From: Oceanococcus sp041619555 | GTDB lineage: Bacteria > Pseudomonadota > Gammaproteobacteria > Nevskiales > Oceanococcaceae | DNA: 64,000 nt | Assembly (NCBI GenBank): GCA_041619555.1 | Contig: JBFKDQ010000008.1 | Coordinates: forward strand, 25,537 to 89,536 | Reading direction: 5' to 3' | In this document: in pieces, positions 9,256 through 17,944 of the stretch | Layout of the letters: each line of letters opens with the position of its first letter | Numbering within the stretch: position 1 is the stretch's first letter | Notes under the pieces: generated by a model | The model's input: the letters and a program-made list of their open reading frames with translations, nothing else | Told to the model about the DNA's origin: nothing | Databases searched by the model: none | Program-made: the position numbers and the translations under genes

Positions 9256-9927
9256 TCAGGCCAACGGCGAGACGTAGCCCATCTGCTTGAGCGCCGCCAG
9301 TTCGGCCGGCAAGACCTCGCCGACCGCCGGCAACTGCATGAAGCGCCGCACGAAGTCGGCGAGCGCCGGAAATTCTGCCGGAATCACGTCGCCACAATGC
9401 TGCAATGCGATCAGCATCCCGCCGACGGCCAGATCGGCAATGCAGGGCTGTTCCGCAACCAACCACCGTCCCTGACGCACATGCTTCTCCAGGAAGCCGT
9501 AGATCGCGGGCAGCTCGGTGCCACGCGCCTTGTCGATATCGGTCTGCAGCGGCTCACGCGGAAACAGCCGACCGGCCAGCACCACCTCGGCAAACAGATG
9601 GCCGCCGATGACCGGCACCAGCTGACCGTCTGCATATTCCTCCCACCACAACGCGCGGGTAAATCCCTGCGCATCCTCCGGCAACAAGACCTGTCCACCG
9701 AGAAAACGCACCGCGTAATGCAGGATCACCGTGGAATCGGCAAGGCCCAGATCCCCGTGCTGCAGCGCGGGGATTTTCCCAAGCGGGCTGGCCGCACGGA
9801 AAACCTCATCGCCGCCCCCCGGTGGCAAGGGCCGCAACGCGTGCTCGATGCCGGCGAAATGCAGCAGCAGACGCGCCTTGCGTACATAAGGCGAGAGCGG
9901 ATGCCCCATCAGGATCGGCGTACTCAT
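9256..9927 (-). CDS. Glutathione S-transferase family protein
   Basis: The 223-residue product has the two-domain GST layout. The N-terminal thioredoxin-like half shows GHPLSPYVRKARLLL, the cis-proline GKIPAL and the glutathione-contacting ADSTVILHY segment. The all-helical C-terminal half ends with the conserved CIADLAVGGML N-capping region. The usual catalytic Ser/Cys/Tyr position is occupied by the SPY segment; I do not assign a class. The ATG overlaps the stop of the upstream VOC gene by four bases (ATGA), so the pair is translationally coupled and probably acts on glutathione conjugates or electrophiles in the cytoplasm. Confidence 0.88.
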   Translation of the reverse strand: MSTPILMGHPLSPYVRKARLLLHFAGIEHALRPLPPGGGDEVFRAASPLGKIPALQHGDLGLADSTVILHYAVRFLGGQVLLPEDAQGFTRALWWEEYADGQLVPVIGGHLFAEVVLAGRLFPREPLQTDIDKARGTELPAIYGFLEKHVRQGRWLVAEQPCIADLAVGGMLIALQHCGDVIPAEFPALADFVRRFMQLPAVGEVLPAELAALKQMGYVSPLA

Positions 9928-10304
9928 GCCTTGTTCTCGTAGCAGAAGACATTGAGCTTGTTCCCATCGAGGTCGCGAAAATACGCGGCATGAAAGTCCC
10001 CACCGCGGTGACCCGGGGCGCCTTCATCCGCTGCGCCAAGCTCCAGGGCCCGGGCATGCAGCGCCTGCACCTGGGCCGGGTCTTGCACCGCCAGCGCAAC
10101 CATCACGCCGTTGCCCACAGTCGCGGCCTGCTCATCATACGGCTTGCACACACACAGCGCCGGCCGCGCCGGGTCCCGGCCCCAGACGATGAAATTCTCG
10201 CCGAACTCCATCATTCGACTGGCTCCGATCTCGGCCAGCAAGGCATCATAGAAGGCCGCAGCCCGTGGCAGGTCATTGCTCCCCAGCGTGACATATCCAA
10301 TCAC
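9924..10304 (-). CDS. Small VOC/glyoxalase-fold protein
   Basis: The 126-residue product opens with the VOC signature MIGYVTLGSNDLPRAAAFYD and ends with FRDLDGNKLNVF, the two halves of a glyoxalase/bleomycin-resistance fold. The start is GTG, preceded by GGGGGAG 6 bases upstream. It overlaps the GST gene (ATGA). Members typically bind a metal and act on glyoxals or antibiotics, but substrate cannot be predicted. Candidate metal ligands are the Glu in MEFGENF and the C-terminal region; the usual N-terminal His is not obvious. Confidence 0.85.
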   Translation of the reverse strand: MIGYVTLGSNDLPRAAAFYDALLAEIGASRMMEFGENFIVWGRDPARPALCVCKPYDEQAATVGNGVMVALAVQDPAQVQALHARALELGAADEGAPGHRGGDFHAAYFRDLDGNKLNVFCYENKA

Positions 10305-10454
10305 TTGATCTCCCCCTCTTGATGGTGTCTGGGGACTCTACGCAGCCGCCCGCCAGCTTGGCAAGGCGCGCCATCTTTCCTCCGGCAGAAAACCGACCGA
10401 ACAGAACAAACGGTGTCTCGATGTAGGCTGCGATAGACTTTCAGGCCAAGGTTC

Positions 10455-11309
10455 ATGCGCCGTCCTCCGCCACCGCAGCCGCCAGGTCCATCCGACTCCA
10501 TGCACACGCTTCAAGGGCCATTGATCTCGCCCAGGCTCATTCTGTTCGACTGGCATGCAACCCTGGTCGACACCCTGGACGCCATGTACATCGCCATCGA
10601 TGAGGTGCTTCCGCTGCTGCGGGCGCACCGTCTCATCCAGCATCTTGTCAAGCCATCGCAGTGCCGCAACTCGGCGCACGCTGCCCTGGTCAGGCATGTT
10701 CGCGATCACGCCAAGCTGGACCCTAAGTCCCGCAGTGAGCGAAGATACTCGCGCACCGACATTTTCGAAATGCTGTTCGCTGATCACGAAACGGCCAAGT
10801 CCCGGGCTCATCAGATCTTCGATCAGGCCTATGGCCGACTTTTCGGCCAGGTGCAGCCAATGGAAGCCGGCATCCCGGCCCTATTGCGGGGCTTACGCGC
10901 CCGCGGCCTGCAGCTCGGGGTGCTGAGCAATCGCAAACGCGAATACATGGCGCATGAGCTATGGGCCGTCGAGAATGGCCGCTGGATGGATCTGTTCGAC
11001 ATCATGGTCTGCGGCGATGAGGTCGAACACCGCAAACCCGCACCGGATCTGATTCTCAAAGCACTGGCCGGCCTGGAACATACGGCCGACGCCAGCTGCT
11101 GGTATGTCGGCGACAGTCTCTCCGACCTTCTCGCCGCGCGGCGCGCCGGCATCTGCGGCATCCTTTACAACAGTGGGGGCTGGCCCGAAGGCCAGGTCGA
11201 CAGTCTCTTGGTGGACGCCGAACGGCAGCCCCAGCAACCCGATGCGGTCATCACTCACTTAGCGGAATTGCTCGAACTGCTGGAGCACTCATCACCACGC
11301 AGGAACTAG
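10455..11309 (+). CDS. HAD-superfamily hydrolase with altered motif I (D-x-H)
   Basis: The 284-residue product has the HAD order: motif I LFDWHATLVDT, motif II VLSNRKREYM, motif III Lys in EHRKPAPDLI and motif IV YVGDSLSDLLAARRAG. It resembles phosphoglycolate phosphatase-type HADs with a helical cap. The second motif-I aspartate, normally the general acid/base, is His here (Asp32, His34), read directly from GAC TGG CAT. This suggests altered chemistry or loss of phosphatase turnover. The start is uncertain: the ATG at 10455 has AAGG 3 bases upstream, and an in-frame ATG lies at 10500. The gene stands alone between divergent and convergent neighbours. Confidence 0.85.
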   Translation: MRRPPPPQPPGPSDSMHTLQGPLISPRLILFDWHATLVDTLDAMYIAIDEVLPLLRAHRLIQHLVKPSQCRNSAHAALVRHVRDHAKLDPKSRSERRYSRTDIFEMLFADHETAKSRAHQIFDQAYGRLFGQVQPMEAGIPALLRGLRARGLQLGVLSNRKREYMAHELWAVENGRWMDLFDIMVCGDEVEHRKPAPDLILKALAGLEHTADASCWYVGDSLSDLLAARRAGICGILYNSGGWPEGQVDSLLVDAERQPQQPDAVITHLAELLELLEHSSPRRN

Positions 11310-11397
11310 ATCTGCGCCCGGCGGCGATGTTCAAAGCCAGCGCCGGCCCACACGAAGGCGCAGCCGGGATCTCCGGCGCGCCATCGCCGACACCATG

Positions 11398-11868
11398 CTA
11401 TTTCGCAATCGCCCGCAACATCCAGGCCGTCTTCTCATGGATCCGCATGCGATCGGACACCAGCGCGGCAGTCGATTCATCATCGGCGGCCTGCGCCAGC
11501 TTGAGCACATCACGCGAAGTGCGGATGACCGCTTCATGCGCCTGGGTCAGCAGTTCCACCATCTGCGCCGCAGCGGGCACGCCATCAACCTCTTCGATGC
11601 TGCTGAGACGGGCAAATTCCTTGTAGGTGCCAGGGGCCACCACGCCCAGGGTACGAATCCGCTCGGCCAGATCGTCCACCGCCACCGCCAACTCGGTGTA
11701 ATGCTCCTCGAACATCAGATGCAGTTCGCGGAACTGCGGCCCGGTGACATTCCAGTGAAAATTGTGCGTCATCAGATACAGCGTGTAGGAATCCGCCAGC
11801 AGATGCTTGAGCCCCTCGGCGATGCGAACTCTGTTGTCTTCATCAATCCCGATATTGATCCCGACCAT
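11398..11868 (-). CDS. dps: Dps ferritin-like DNA-protection protein
   Basis: The 156-residue product is a Dps/miniferritin. The inter-subunit ferroxidase ligands are in HNFHWNVTGPQFRELHLMF and the following EEHYTEL. It stores iron and consumes hydrogen peroxide in a dodecameric shell and may coat DNA. I chose the ATG at 11868 because AGAGGA lies 7 bases upstream; the frame stays open far upstream but that part does not look like Dps. A short palindrome (11918-11932) sits about 50 bases before the start and may mark the promoter. Confidence 0.93.
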   Translation of the reverse strand: MVGINIGIDEDNRVRIAEGLKHLLADSYTLYLMTHNFHWNVTGPQFRELHLMFEEHYTELAVAVDDLAERIRTLGVVAPGTYKEFARLSSIEEVDGVPAAAQMVELLTQAHEAVIRTSRDVLKLAQAADDESTAALVSDRMRIHEKTAWMLRAIAK

Positions 11869-12244
11869 ACGTCCATCCTCTATGTTGGTTGCTTTGGCCC
11901 CAAAATACACCGGCAGCACCTGCAATGCAGGTTGCTCAATCGTCCGGTGCATCAAACCCATGGGCAACTGCGGGTGTCTGCCAGTCCAGACCAAGCCAGA
12001 TCCGCCGCCCAGGTGAACCTGCGCATCCCGTTCGCGCCTGACAAGGCCAGACCGCAGCGCTGGCTCAAGTGGACCTGCTCTCAGGCGGCAAAGTTCCCAT
12101 GAAAACCAGTCCAGGCATGCGCGATCGCCGCCCTGTCCGCCATGGCGTGGCATGTCAACCACGGCCAGAACATTCTGCAGCGGTCATCAAACTTTCACAT
12201 GGCGGCGCTAGCCTGATGGCCTCATTTATGGAGGCAACACGACC
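11869..12244. other. Gene-less 376-base stretch between dps and the PhoX-like gene
   Basis: These divergent promoters are separated by 376 bases. Apart from the palindrome at 11918-11932 and the ribosome-binding GGAGG (12230-12234) of the next gene, I see no convincing gene, terminator or RNA structure. The dps frame continues into this stretch without a plausible start. Confidence 0.5.
11918..11932 (-). promoter_or_regulatory. Palindrome upstream of dps
   Basis: ACCTGCA, one central A, then TGCAGGT form a perfect 15-base inverted repeat about 50 bases before the dps start. On the minus strand CTGCAT-17-TATTTT could be a weak promoter with the palindrome over its -35 element. Regulator unknown. 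Confidence 0.35.
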
Positions 12245-13585
12245 TTGCACACTTCAATGAGCCGGCGCGATCTGCTGCGCCACATCTATCTCGCCGGCGC
12301 CGCCGTCACTGTCCCTGGCATGCTTGCCGCCTGTGGTTCGACCGGCACTGGCGGTCGCTCGACCGGCCAGGACTGCGGTGAGCTGTTCATTCCCACCGGT
12401 CCGCTCGCCAAGATTGGCGAATTGCAACCGGTGGACGCCAACGACCTCGCCCTCCCCTCCGGCTTCAGTTCCCGCGTGGTCGCACGCAACAACGATGCGG
12501 GGCTGGCGGCGCGCTCATCCACCGGCTATGCCTGGCATCTGTTTCCCGATGGCGGCGCCTGCTTCGAGCGACCCGAGGGTGGCTGGATCTATACCTCCAA
12601 CAGCGAAGTGCCGCTCTCTGGCTCCGGTGGCTGCGGCGCCCTGGTGTTCAATGCCGATGGCAGCATCGAGGATGCGTACTCGATCCTCAAGGCCACGACA
12701 CAGAACTGCGCGGGCGGAAAGACCCCCTGGAATACCTGGGTGTCCTGCGAGGAAACCAGCGCCGGCCTGTGTTGGGAATGCGACCCCTATGCCCCCGGCC
12801 AGGGCATTGCCAAACCCGCGCTGGGGCGATTTGCGCATGAAGCCATTGCGGTGGATCTTCGTCATCATACGATTTACCTCACCGAAGACGCGGGCAGCGG
12901 TCGCTTCTATCGCTGGATTGCCGATCCGGCGGATATCGATCCGCTTACCGGACGGATGGCCATGGAACAGGGCCGCCTGCAGTGCATGAACCTGATGGGT
13001 TACGAGAATGGCGGATACGAAGCCGAGGACATGCGCCTGCGCCAGCTCATTCCGGTCAACTGGGCCGATGCACTGAGTCCCGATCAAGAACAGGGCAGCC
13101 ATCGTGGCCCCGGCACCGTGTTCAAGGGCGGCGAAGGCCTGTGGTATCACGAATTGCCAGCCAGCGTGCGGGAAATTCCGCCCGGCGGCAGCGTCCCGAC
13201 ACGCGGCCTGGTGTTCTGGACCTGCAAGGGCGACAACCGGGTCTTCGCGCTGGATGTGGAGAATCAACTGGTCGAGCTGATCTTCGACAACAGCCAGATC
13301 GAACCGGGCTTTGCCGATGTCGACAATCTCACCGTCAGTCCGGCCGGCGACATCCTGGTTGCCGAAGATGGCAGCGCGGTGCGGATCATGGTGGTGCTTC
13401 CCAACCAGCCCGCGCGGATTCTGGCGCAACTGGGCGACAGCCACCGCGCTTCGGAAATTTGCGGGCCGGCATTCTCACCGGATGGTAGCCGCCTGTATTT
13501 CAGCAGCCAGCGCGGCCCGGACTTCACCGGCTCCCCCTCGGGCACGACCTTCGAGATCCTGATTCCGGAGGAATTCCGCATCTGA
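12245..13585 (+). CDS. PhoX/DUF839-family Tat-exported lipoprotein (copy 1)
   Basis: The 446-residue product begins with a twin-arginine signal (SRRDLLR followed by a hydrophobic stretch) ending in the lipobox MLAAC, so it is probably exported folded and lipid-anchored. PhoX-family blocks are visible: NTWVSCEET with the metal-binding Cys-Glu, GRFAHEAIAVD, IYLTEDA and DILVAEDG. Characterised PhoX enzymes are iron/calcium phosphomonoesterases of the periplasm or cell surface; this shorter type is uncharacterised. The start is probably TTG at 12245, because GGAGG lies 10 bases upstream; the ATG at 12257 is 22 bases away. A second copy lies at 28756. Confidence 0.85.
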   Translation: MHTSMSRRDLLRHIYLAGAAVTVPGMLAACGSTGTGGRSTGQDCGELFIPTGPLAKIGELQPVDANDLALPSGFSSRVVARNNDAGLAARSSTGYAWHLFPDGGACFERPEGGWIYTSNSEVPLSGSGGCGALVFNADGSIEDAYSILKATTQNCAGGKTPWNTWVSCEETSAGLCWECDPYAPGQGIAKPALGRFAHEAIAVDLRHHTIYLTEDAGSGRFYRWIADPADIDPLTGRMAMEQGRLQCMNLMGYENGGYEAEDMRLRQLIPVNWADALSPDQEQGSHRGPGTVFKGGEGLWYHELPASVREIPPGGSVPTRGLVFWTCKGDNRVFALDVENQLVELIFDNSQIEPGFADVDNLTVSPAGDILVAEDGSAVRIMVVLPNQPARILAQLGDSHRASEICGPAFSPDGSRLYFSSQRGPDFTGSPSGTTFEILIPEEFRI

Positions 13586-13674
13586 CCGCGATCTCATGAA
13601 GCCCTTCTGGCCTTTCCTGCGTTCCCAGGCCATCAGGAATCACAGGGTCTAAGCGCCTCGCAGCGCAATGATTC

Positions 13675-13699
13675 GTGGATGCCGCATCGCGGCATCCAC
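13675..13699. terminator. Perfect 11-bp hairpin between convergent genes
   Basis: GTGGATGCCGC and GCGGCATCCAC are exact complements around a 3-base loop, 90 bases after the PhoX-like stop and 11 bases before the dipeptidase stop. It probably acts as a bidirectional transcription block although no T-run follows. Confidence 0.5.
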
Positions 13700-13709
13700 C
13701 TCCGCCGAC

Positions 13710-15914
13710 TCAGTCCTCCATCGAAGCGCGCTGGTAGACCCGCTCCCACATCTGCACATAGGCTTCGGCCGAGCTGTACAAAGCGTTGAGTCCTTCCGCA
13801 CCGCTTTCCAGCCTCACCTCTTCGACGAAATCGGCAACCAGGCCATAGTGGGCCATCCCGACCTCATCGATGTGCCAGAACTTGCCGCTTTGCGGAATGC
13901 TCAGTAGCTCCACGCTCAGCGGCTCGATCGCGGCAAACAGATTGCCCCAGTCGGGACCACTGAACAGCTGGAAGGGATACACCACCGCCTCGGAATCACC
14001 GCCGCGCGGCCCTGGATGGCCGCCAAAACCGTTCGCATCGGCACCATAACCCAGCCCGAGAATCTGGGTCTGGGCAACGCCTGCCTGATCGCGCCAGAAC
14101 TCGAGTTTCGCAAGAAAATCACGGTGTTTGCTGCCATTGCCCTTGTACGGGTAGATCAGGCCACCGCTGCGCAGCATGCGAACCGCCTGATCACTCGTCA
14201 GGCCGCCATGCGCATCATGCGACGAGGCCAGCGGATACGGTGGCTCCTGGGCCTCGGCGATGTCCAGCATGATGTCCTTGCTGTGATAGGCCGCATGGTC
14301 GATGTCGATGACCATTTTTTTCGCCATCAGCTTGCGCAGGGTGAAATCCCCCAGATCGGTCACCGTGCGCGCATTGCAGCGCTTGCCGGGCGGATAGCTC
14401 GGCGTGAGACCGCTGGTGGCTTCCAGCAGCAGCAAGGACAGCGGATCATCTCCGCTGCCGGGAATCGCGGTCGCCATTTCCGCCCCCGGCTCACGCACTG
14501 ACGGTTCCTCCTGCGGATAATCGCGGCAGCTGGTGGTCTCCCAGAACCGCCCCGTATCCATGTAGTTCAGGTAGTTCATCACATCGCCGTTGAATATCCC
14601 GGCGCCGCCAAGCGAGCTGTCAATATCGTGGTAGGGATAGATGTGCCGTACGCCAAGGTCCCAGAGTCGGTCGATTTCGGCCTCGACCTGCGCCTCGTCG
14701 CAGCGCCGCAATTCACTGCCATCCGGCAGGAAGGTGACACCGCAATCCAGCACCTGCGCCACCTCAACGCCAAGAACGACGGCCAGCTTGCCGTCATTGA
14801 TGACCTCGCGTGCCTGTTGCGGGCTGGTGACGATGCGGAACCAACCCTGCCCCGGACCGCCCGATTGAGCATCAACATAATCCTGCACGTCGTAAAGGTA
14901 GCGGATCTGTTTGACGGCAACGCTCATGTCATCGCAGTCGGCATCCGGCTGCAGGGCATAGCTCTGCCCGATCCGGCACAAGGCGGCAATGTTGGTGCCA
15001 TGATTGACCATGATGCGCAGCCCGGCCAGCCAGGCGCGTTCGACCCATTTGTAATACATGACCTGGTGGGTCAGATAATTGCGTCGCGGCCAGTCGACAA
15101 AGCTCGGCCAGCCCTGGGTGTCATGGGTCCCGGTCGGATCGGTTGCCAGAATGTTGTTGGCGTCGCGAATGCCGTCGGGGCCATGAAATTCGGCGCAATC
15201 TTTCAGGGCATGGGCGACGCCGAACCGGTGGATCACCTCGCCATAGAGCACGCCACCAGCCGAAGGACCAACATCACCGGCGTAGGACATCTCGCTGGAC
15301 ATGCCCATGTGCGTGTGCACGTCAGCAAAACCCACAATCGGCTGATCCACACCCCGGCCCTTGTAGGCTTTGCCGATGATGCCGGTCGGCATTTCCGGGT
15401 AGGTGGCGCATCTTCGAGTGCTGCCAACAAAACCGAAGCGCGCACCTGCCGACTCGTCCGGCTCCGCCAGCGCGAGTTGACCCTGATCATCGGCAACCAG
15501 CACCTTGCCAGCGGATTCCGAAATCAGCCGAAAACCGGCATTGAAGCGATCCACCGTCCAGATCGAGGCATCGGATGCCTGAACTGCGGCCTGGACTTCC
15601 CCCCCACTTGCGCTGAGCAGTCGCTCATTGGCATCCAGAAGCAGATATCGACCCAGGGTGGCGGGCTGGAGATAAAACGCCATGGCCTTGCTCTGGTCGG
15701 GCTGATCGGCACGATAGGCATCTGCCTCGCTAGCCACGAAGCCGATCGAATCCTCGGCCCGTAACAGGTAACAGCCTTTGGCGAGGTCGTATCGCGTTGT
15801 CGGCGGCGACGACACCGCCTCTCCTCTGCCGGTGCCGGACAGGCTGGATTGCGAGCCACAGGCAGCGAGCAGCACAGCGCTCGCGAGGACAGCAAACATA
15901 GACAAGGACTTCAT
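13710..15914 (-). CDS. Lipoprotein with N-terminal beta-trefoil-like region and M19 dipeptidase-like domain
   Basis: The 734-residue product starts with a lipoprotein signal (MKSLSMFAVLASAVLLAACG). Residues ~45-190 contain repeated GRYLLLDANE and GFRLISESAGKVLV-like segments resembling a beta-trefoil or fascin-like carbohydrate-binding module. The rest resembles membrane dipeptidase/amidohydrolase enzymes: DVHTHMGM (His-x-His metal site), IMVNHGTN, DIDHAAYHS and ASSHDAHGG. Such enzymes hydrolyse dipeptides or related amides with zinc. The ATG at 15914 has GGAG 6 bases upstream. At 734 residues it is about twice an ordinary M19 enzyme. It is likely a periplasmic or surface-anchored hydrolase; the substrate is unknown. 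Confidence 0.75.
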   Translation of the reverse strand: MKSLSMFAVLASAVLLAACGSQSSLSGTGRGEAVSSPPTTRYDLAKGCYLLRAEDSIGFVASEADAYRADQPDQSKAMAFYLQPATLGRYLLLDANERLLSASGGEVQAAVQASDASIWTVDRFNAGFRLISESAGKVLVADDQGQLALAEPDESAGARFGFVGSTRRCATYPEMPTGIIGKAYKGRGVDQPIVGFADVHTHMGMSSEMSYAGDVGPSAGGVLYGEVIHRFGVAHALKDCAEFHGPDGIRDANNILATDPTGTHDTQGWPSFVDWPRRNYLTHQVMYYKWVERAWLAGLRIMVNHGTNIAALCRIGQSYALQPDADCDDMSVAVKQIRYLYDVQDYVDAQSGGPGQGWFRIVTSPQQAREVINDGKLAVVLGVEVAQVLDCGVTFLPDGSELRRCDEAQVEAEIDRLWDLGVRHIYPYHDIDSSLGGAGIFNGDVMNYLNYMDTGRFWETTSCRDYPQEEPSVREPGAEMATAIPGSGDDPLSLLLLEATSGLTPSYPPGKRCNARTVTDLGDFTLRKLMAKKMVIDIDHAAYHSKDIMLDIAEAQEPPYPLASSHDAHGGLTSDQAVRMLRSGGLIYPYKGNGSKHRDFLAKLEFWRDQAGVAQTQILGLGYGADANGFGGHPGPRGGDSEAVVYPFQLFSGPDWGNLFAAIEPLSVELLSIPQSGKFWHIDEVGMAHYGLVADFVEEVRLESGAEGLNALYSSAEAYVQMWERVYQRASMED

Positions 15915-16139
15915 GGTCAACTCCAGGGCCTTCACGGGCCAACGGCCGGATTGCATTCTTGCGCCACCAGCAAACTAGGCCGCGCCTGGACCAGGCCGGG
16001 CCATCCATCCAGCGCCGCCCATTTGATCCGCCTTGGACCATGCAAGAATCGGAACACCCGCACCCATGTGCGTGTTCTCCGCCGCGTATCCGCGCCCCCT
16101 CCTGCGTTCCGAATGCGCCTGGATCGGGCGTCAGGATCG

Positions 16140-17642
16140 TCAGTATCGCCAGCTCAAGCCAACACTGAGTTCAAACTGTTTCATGTTCAGCAGGATGCTC
16201 TGATCCTGGTCATCCTCGCCAAAGGCTTGCGAAGTATCGACCAGTCCGAGACCGGCCCCGCCCAAGCTGAGCAGATCCGCTTCGGTATTCGACAGCGGAT
16301 TGCGGCCTTGCACCGGCCTTTCGGGGGCGTACATCAACGCCGCATCGAGACGCAGCTGATCGTTCAGACGCCAGCCCAGCCCGAGGGTGTAATGCTTCTC
16401 GACCACACCGGGCGCCAGCACATTGAAGAGGATTTCCTGTGCTGGGATCGGCTGCTTGCTCCAGCTGTAGCCGACGCGCCAGCTGCTGCGCTGCCCCTGA
16501 TACTGGTAGCCCAGCTTGTAGACCGTCATGTCGCGCCAACCGAAGCCGGGCCCCGTAGCCGCACCCAGGCAGGCCGGGCTGGGATCCGAACTGCCGCTCT
16601 GACCGCCGCTCATGGCGTAGAACAGACGCGGAATGGCACACTGATTGACGAACGCATTGCTGTCAAAGGGATTGCCGACGGACACCACTTCGCTGTAGTT
16701 GATTTGCTGATAATCGACGGCCACCTGATGTTTCGGCGCGAGTTGCCAGGCCAGTCCCAGATTCCAGGTCTGCGGAATATCGAAATTGCCCTGCCCGGCA
16801 AACAGGCCGGCATAGTCCTTGAACTGGCTCATCTTGATCGCCGCCTGGAAGGAAGCACCAAAGCTCAGCGCTTGACCGATGCCTGTCATGAAGCCCAGCC
16901 TGTAGCCCACGCCATAGGAAAAATCATGCCCGCGATCGGAGACCTGTTTCGGGCTGTTGGAGAACTGGGCAAATGCGGCAAGTCCCTGCGCGGCGAATCG
17001 ATTGACCACGAACAGGGGCTCAAGGCCCACGGAACTGTGCTCTCCCAGGCGTCGGGCAATGGAAGGCGCAACGAACAGGATGGCCATATCCACCCCTGCG
17101 CGTGAGCGGTCTTCACCGCAGAATCCAGCGGGATCGCCCTGCCCACCGATCTCCTCACCCCCACCAAAGCTGCCGGCGCAGGTTGCGCTCAGGCCCTGCA
17201 TGCCTTCACCGAAAATTGCGCTATTGCCCAGGTACTCGGTATTCATGCCCCCGTTTCCGTAAAACGCCAGGCCCCAGGCGCTGCGTTCACCCAGCGGGCG
17301 GCTCATGGCAAAACCGGGAATGGGAAAGAATTCGTTGTGGCTTACCCGCTGCCCCGGAGTGATCGACAGGATGCCATTGCTGGCCTCCGGTCCTCGCGGC
17401 CCGGCTTCATATTTGCGAATCGGCGTGAACAGCGCGAGGCCGACCGCGGTTTCATGCTCAAGCCAAACCATGCCGGCGGGATTGATGCTGGCGATCAGGC
17501 CGTCCAGCGGCAAGGCAGTGCCGGCCCCGCCCATCGCTTTTTGTGCCGGACTGTAGCCATGACTGAAGTAGCCGTTGGTGGCGAACGCGGGCGCCGAGGC
17601 CAGCACCAAAGCGCCGAGCAGCGCGACGGGTGAACGATTCAT
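16140..17642 (-). CDS. FadL/TodX-family outer-membrane transport protein
   Basis: The 500-residue product has a signal peptide (ALVLASAPAFATNGYFSHGY) followed by the NGYFSHGYSPAQKAMGGAG hatch region typical of FadL, with repeated amphipathic beta strands and a C-terminal aromatic ending (WRY) expected of outer-membrane barrels. FadL-type porins take up long-chain fatty acids or aromatic hydrocarbons. Four cysteines in mid-protein loops are unusual. It sits upstream of the M19-like lipoprotein on the same strand (226 bases apart). A strong palindrome at 17707-17720 lies about 65 bases before the start and may be its operator. The ribosome-binding site is weak. Confidence 0.9.
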   Translation of the reverse strand: MNRSPVALLGALVLASAPAFATNGYFSHGYSPAQKAMGGAGTALPLDGLIASINPAGMVWLEHETAVGLALFTPIRKYEAGPRGPEASNGILSITPGQRVSHNEFFPIPGFAMSRPLGERSAWGLAFYGNGGMNTEYLGNSAIFGEGMQGLSATCAGSFGGGEEIGGQGDPAGFCGEDRSRAGVDMAILFVAPSIARRLGEHSSVGLEPLFVVNRFAAQGLAAFAQFSNSPKQVSDRGHDFSYGVGYRLGFMTGIGQALSFGASFQAAIKMSQFKDYAGLFAGQGNFDIPQTWNLGLAWQLAPKHQVAVDYQQINYSEVVSVGNPFDSNAFVNQCAIPRLFYAMSGGQSGSSDPSPACLGAATGPGFGWRDMTVYKLGYQYQGQRSSWRVGYSWSKQPIPAQEILFNVLAPGVVEKHYTLGLGWRLNDQLRLDAALMYAPERPVQGRNPLSNTEADLLSLGGAGLGLVDTSQAFGEDDQDQSILLNMKQFELSVGLSWRY

Positions 17643-17944
17643 CTTGCTTGTTCTTCTCTGGAAGGGGCGCGGCCTGACCGATCAGGGCGCAAGCCGCAAT
17701 GATGGAGAATAACGTTATTCCCAACGGTTATTTTATTCTCTTTGGTGATGCTATTTTGCCATAAGCCTGTACCCGCGACAGCCATCCCCGGCAGCGCAAC
17801 CGGTGGCGGCCAGGACGGCCTCAGATGACCGCCGCTTTGACGCTTGCCCGCCAACTCTCTAGTCTGCAATCTGTCGGCATTTGCCGCAGCCGCCGGCACT
17901 GCCCAGAGACCCAGGATCGAACATCGATCACAAGGAGTGATGTC
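17643..17944. promoter_or_regulatory. Divergent FadL / microprotein control region with palindromic operator
   Basis: The 302-base gap holds no gene I can support. At 17707-17720 GAATAACGTTATTC is a perfect 14-base palindrome, followed by a related AT-rich half (TTATTTTATTCTC, 17728-17740), in otherwise GC-rich DNA. The placement suggests an operator for the FadL-type gene; the sequence does not match the FadR consensus I know. The ribosome-binding AAGGAG (17932-17937) belongs to the microprotein. Confidence 0.5.
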
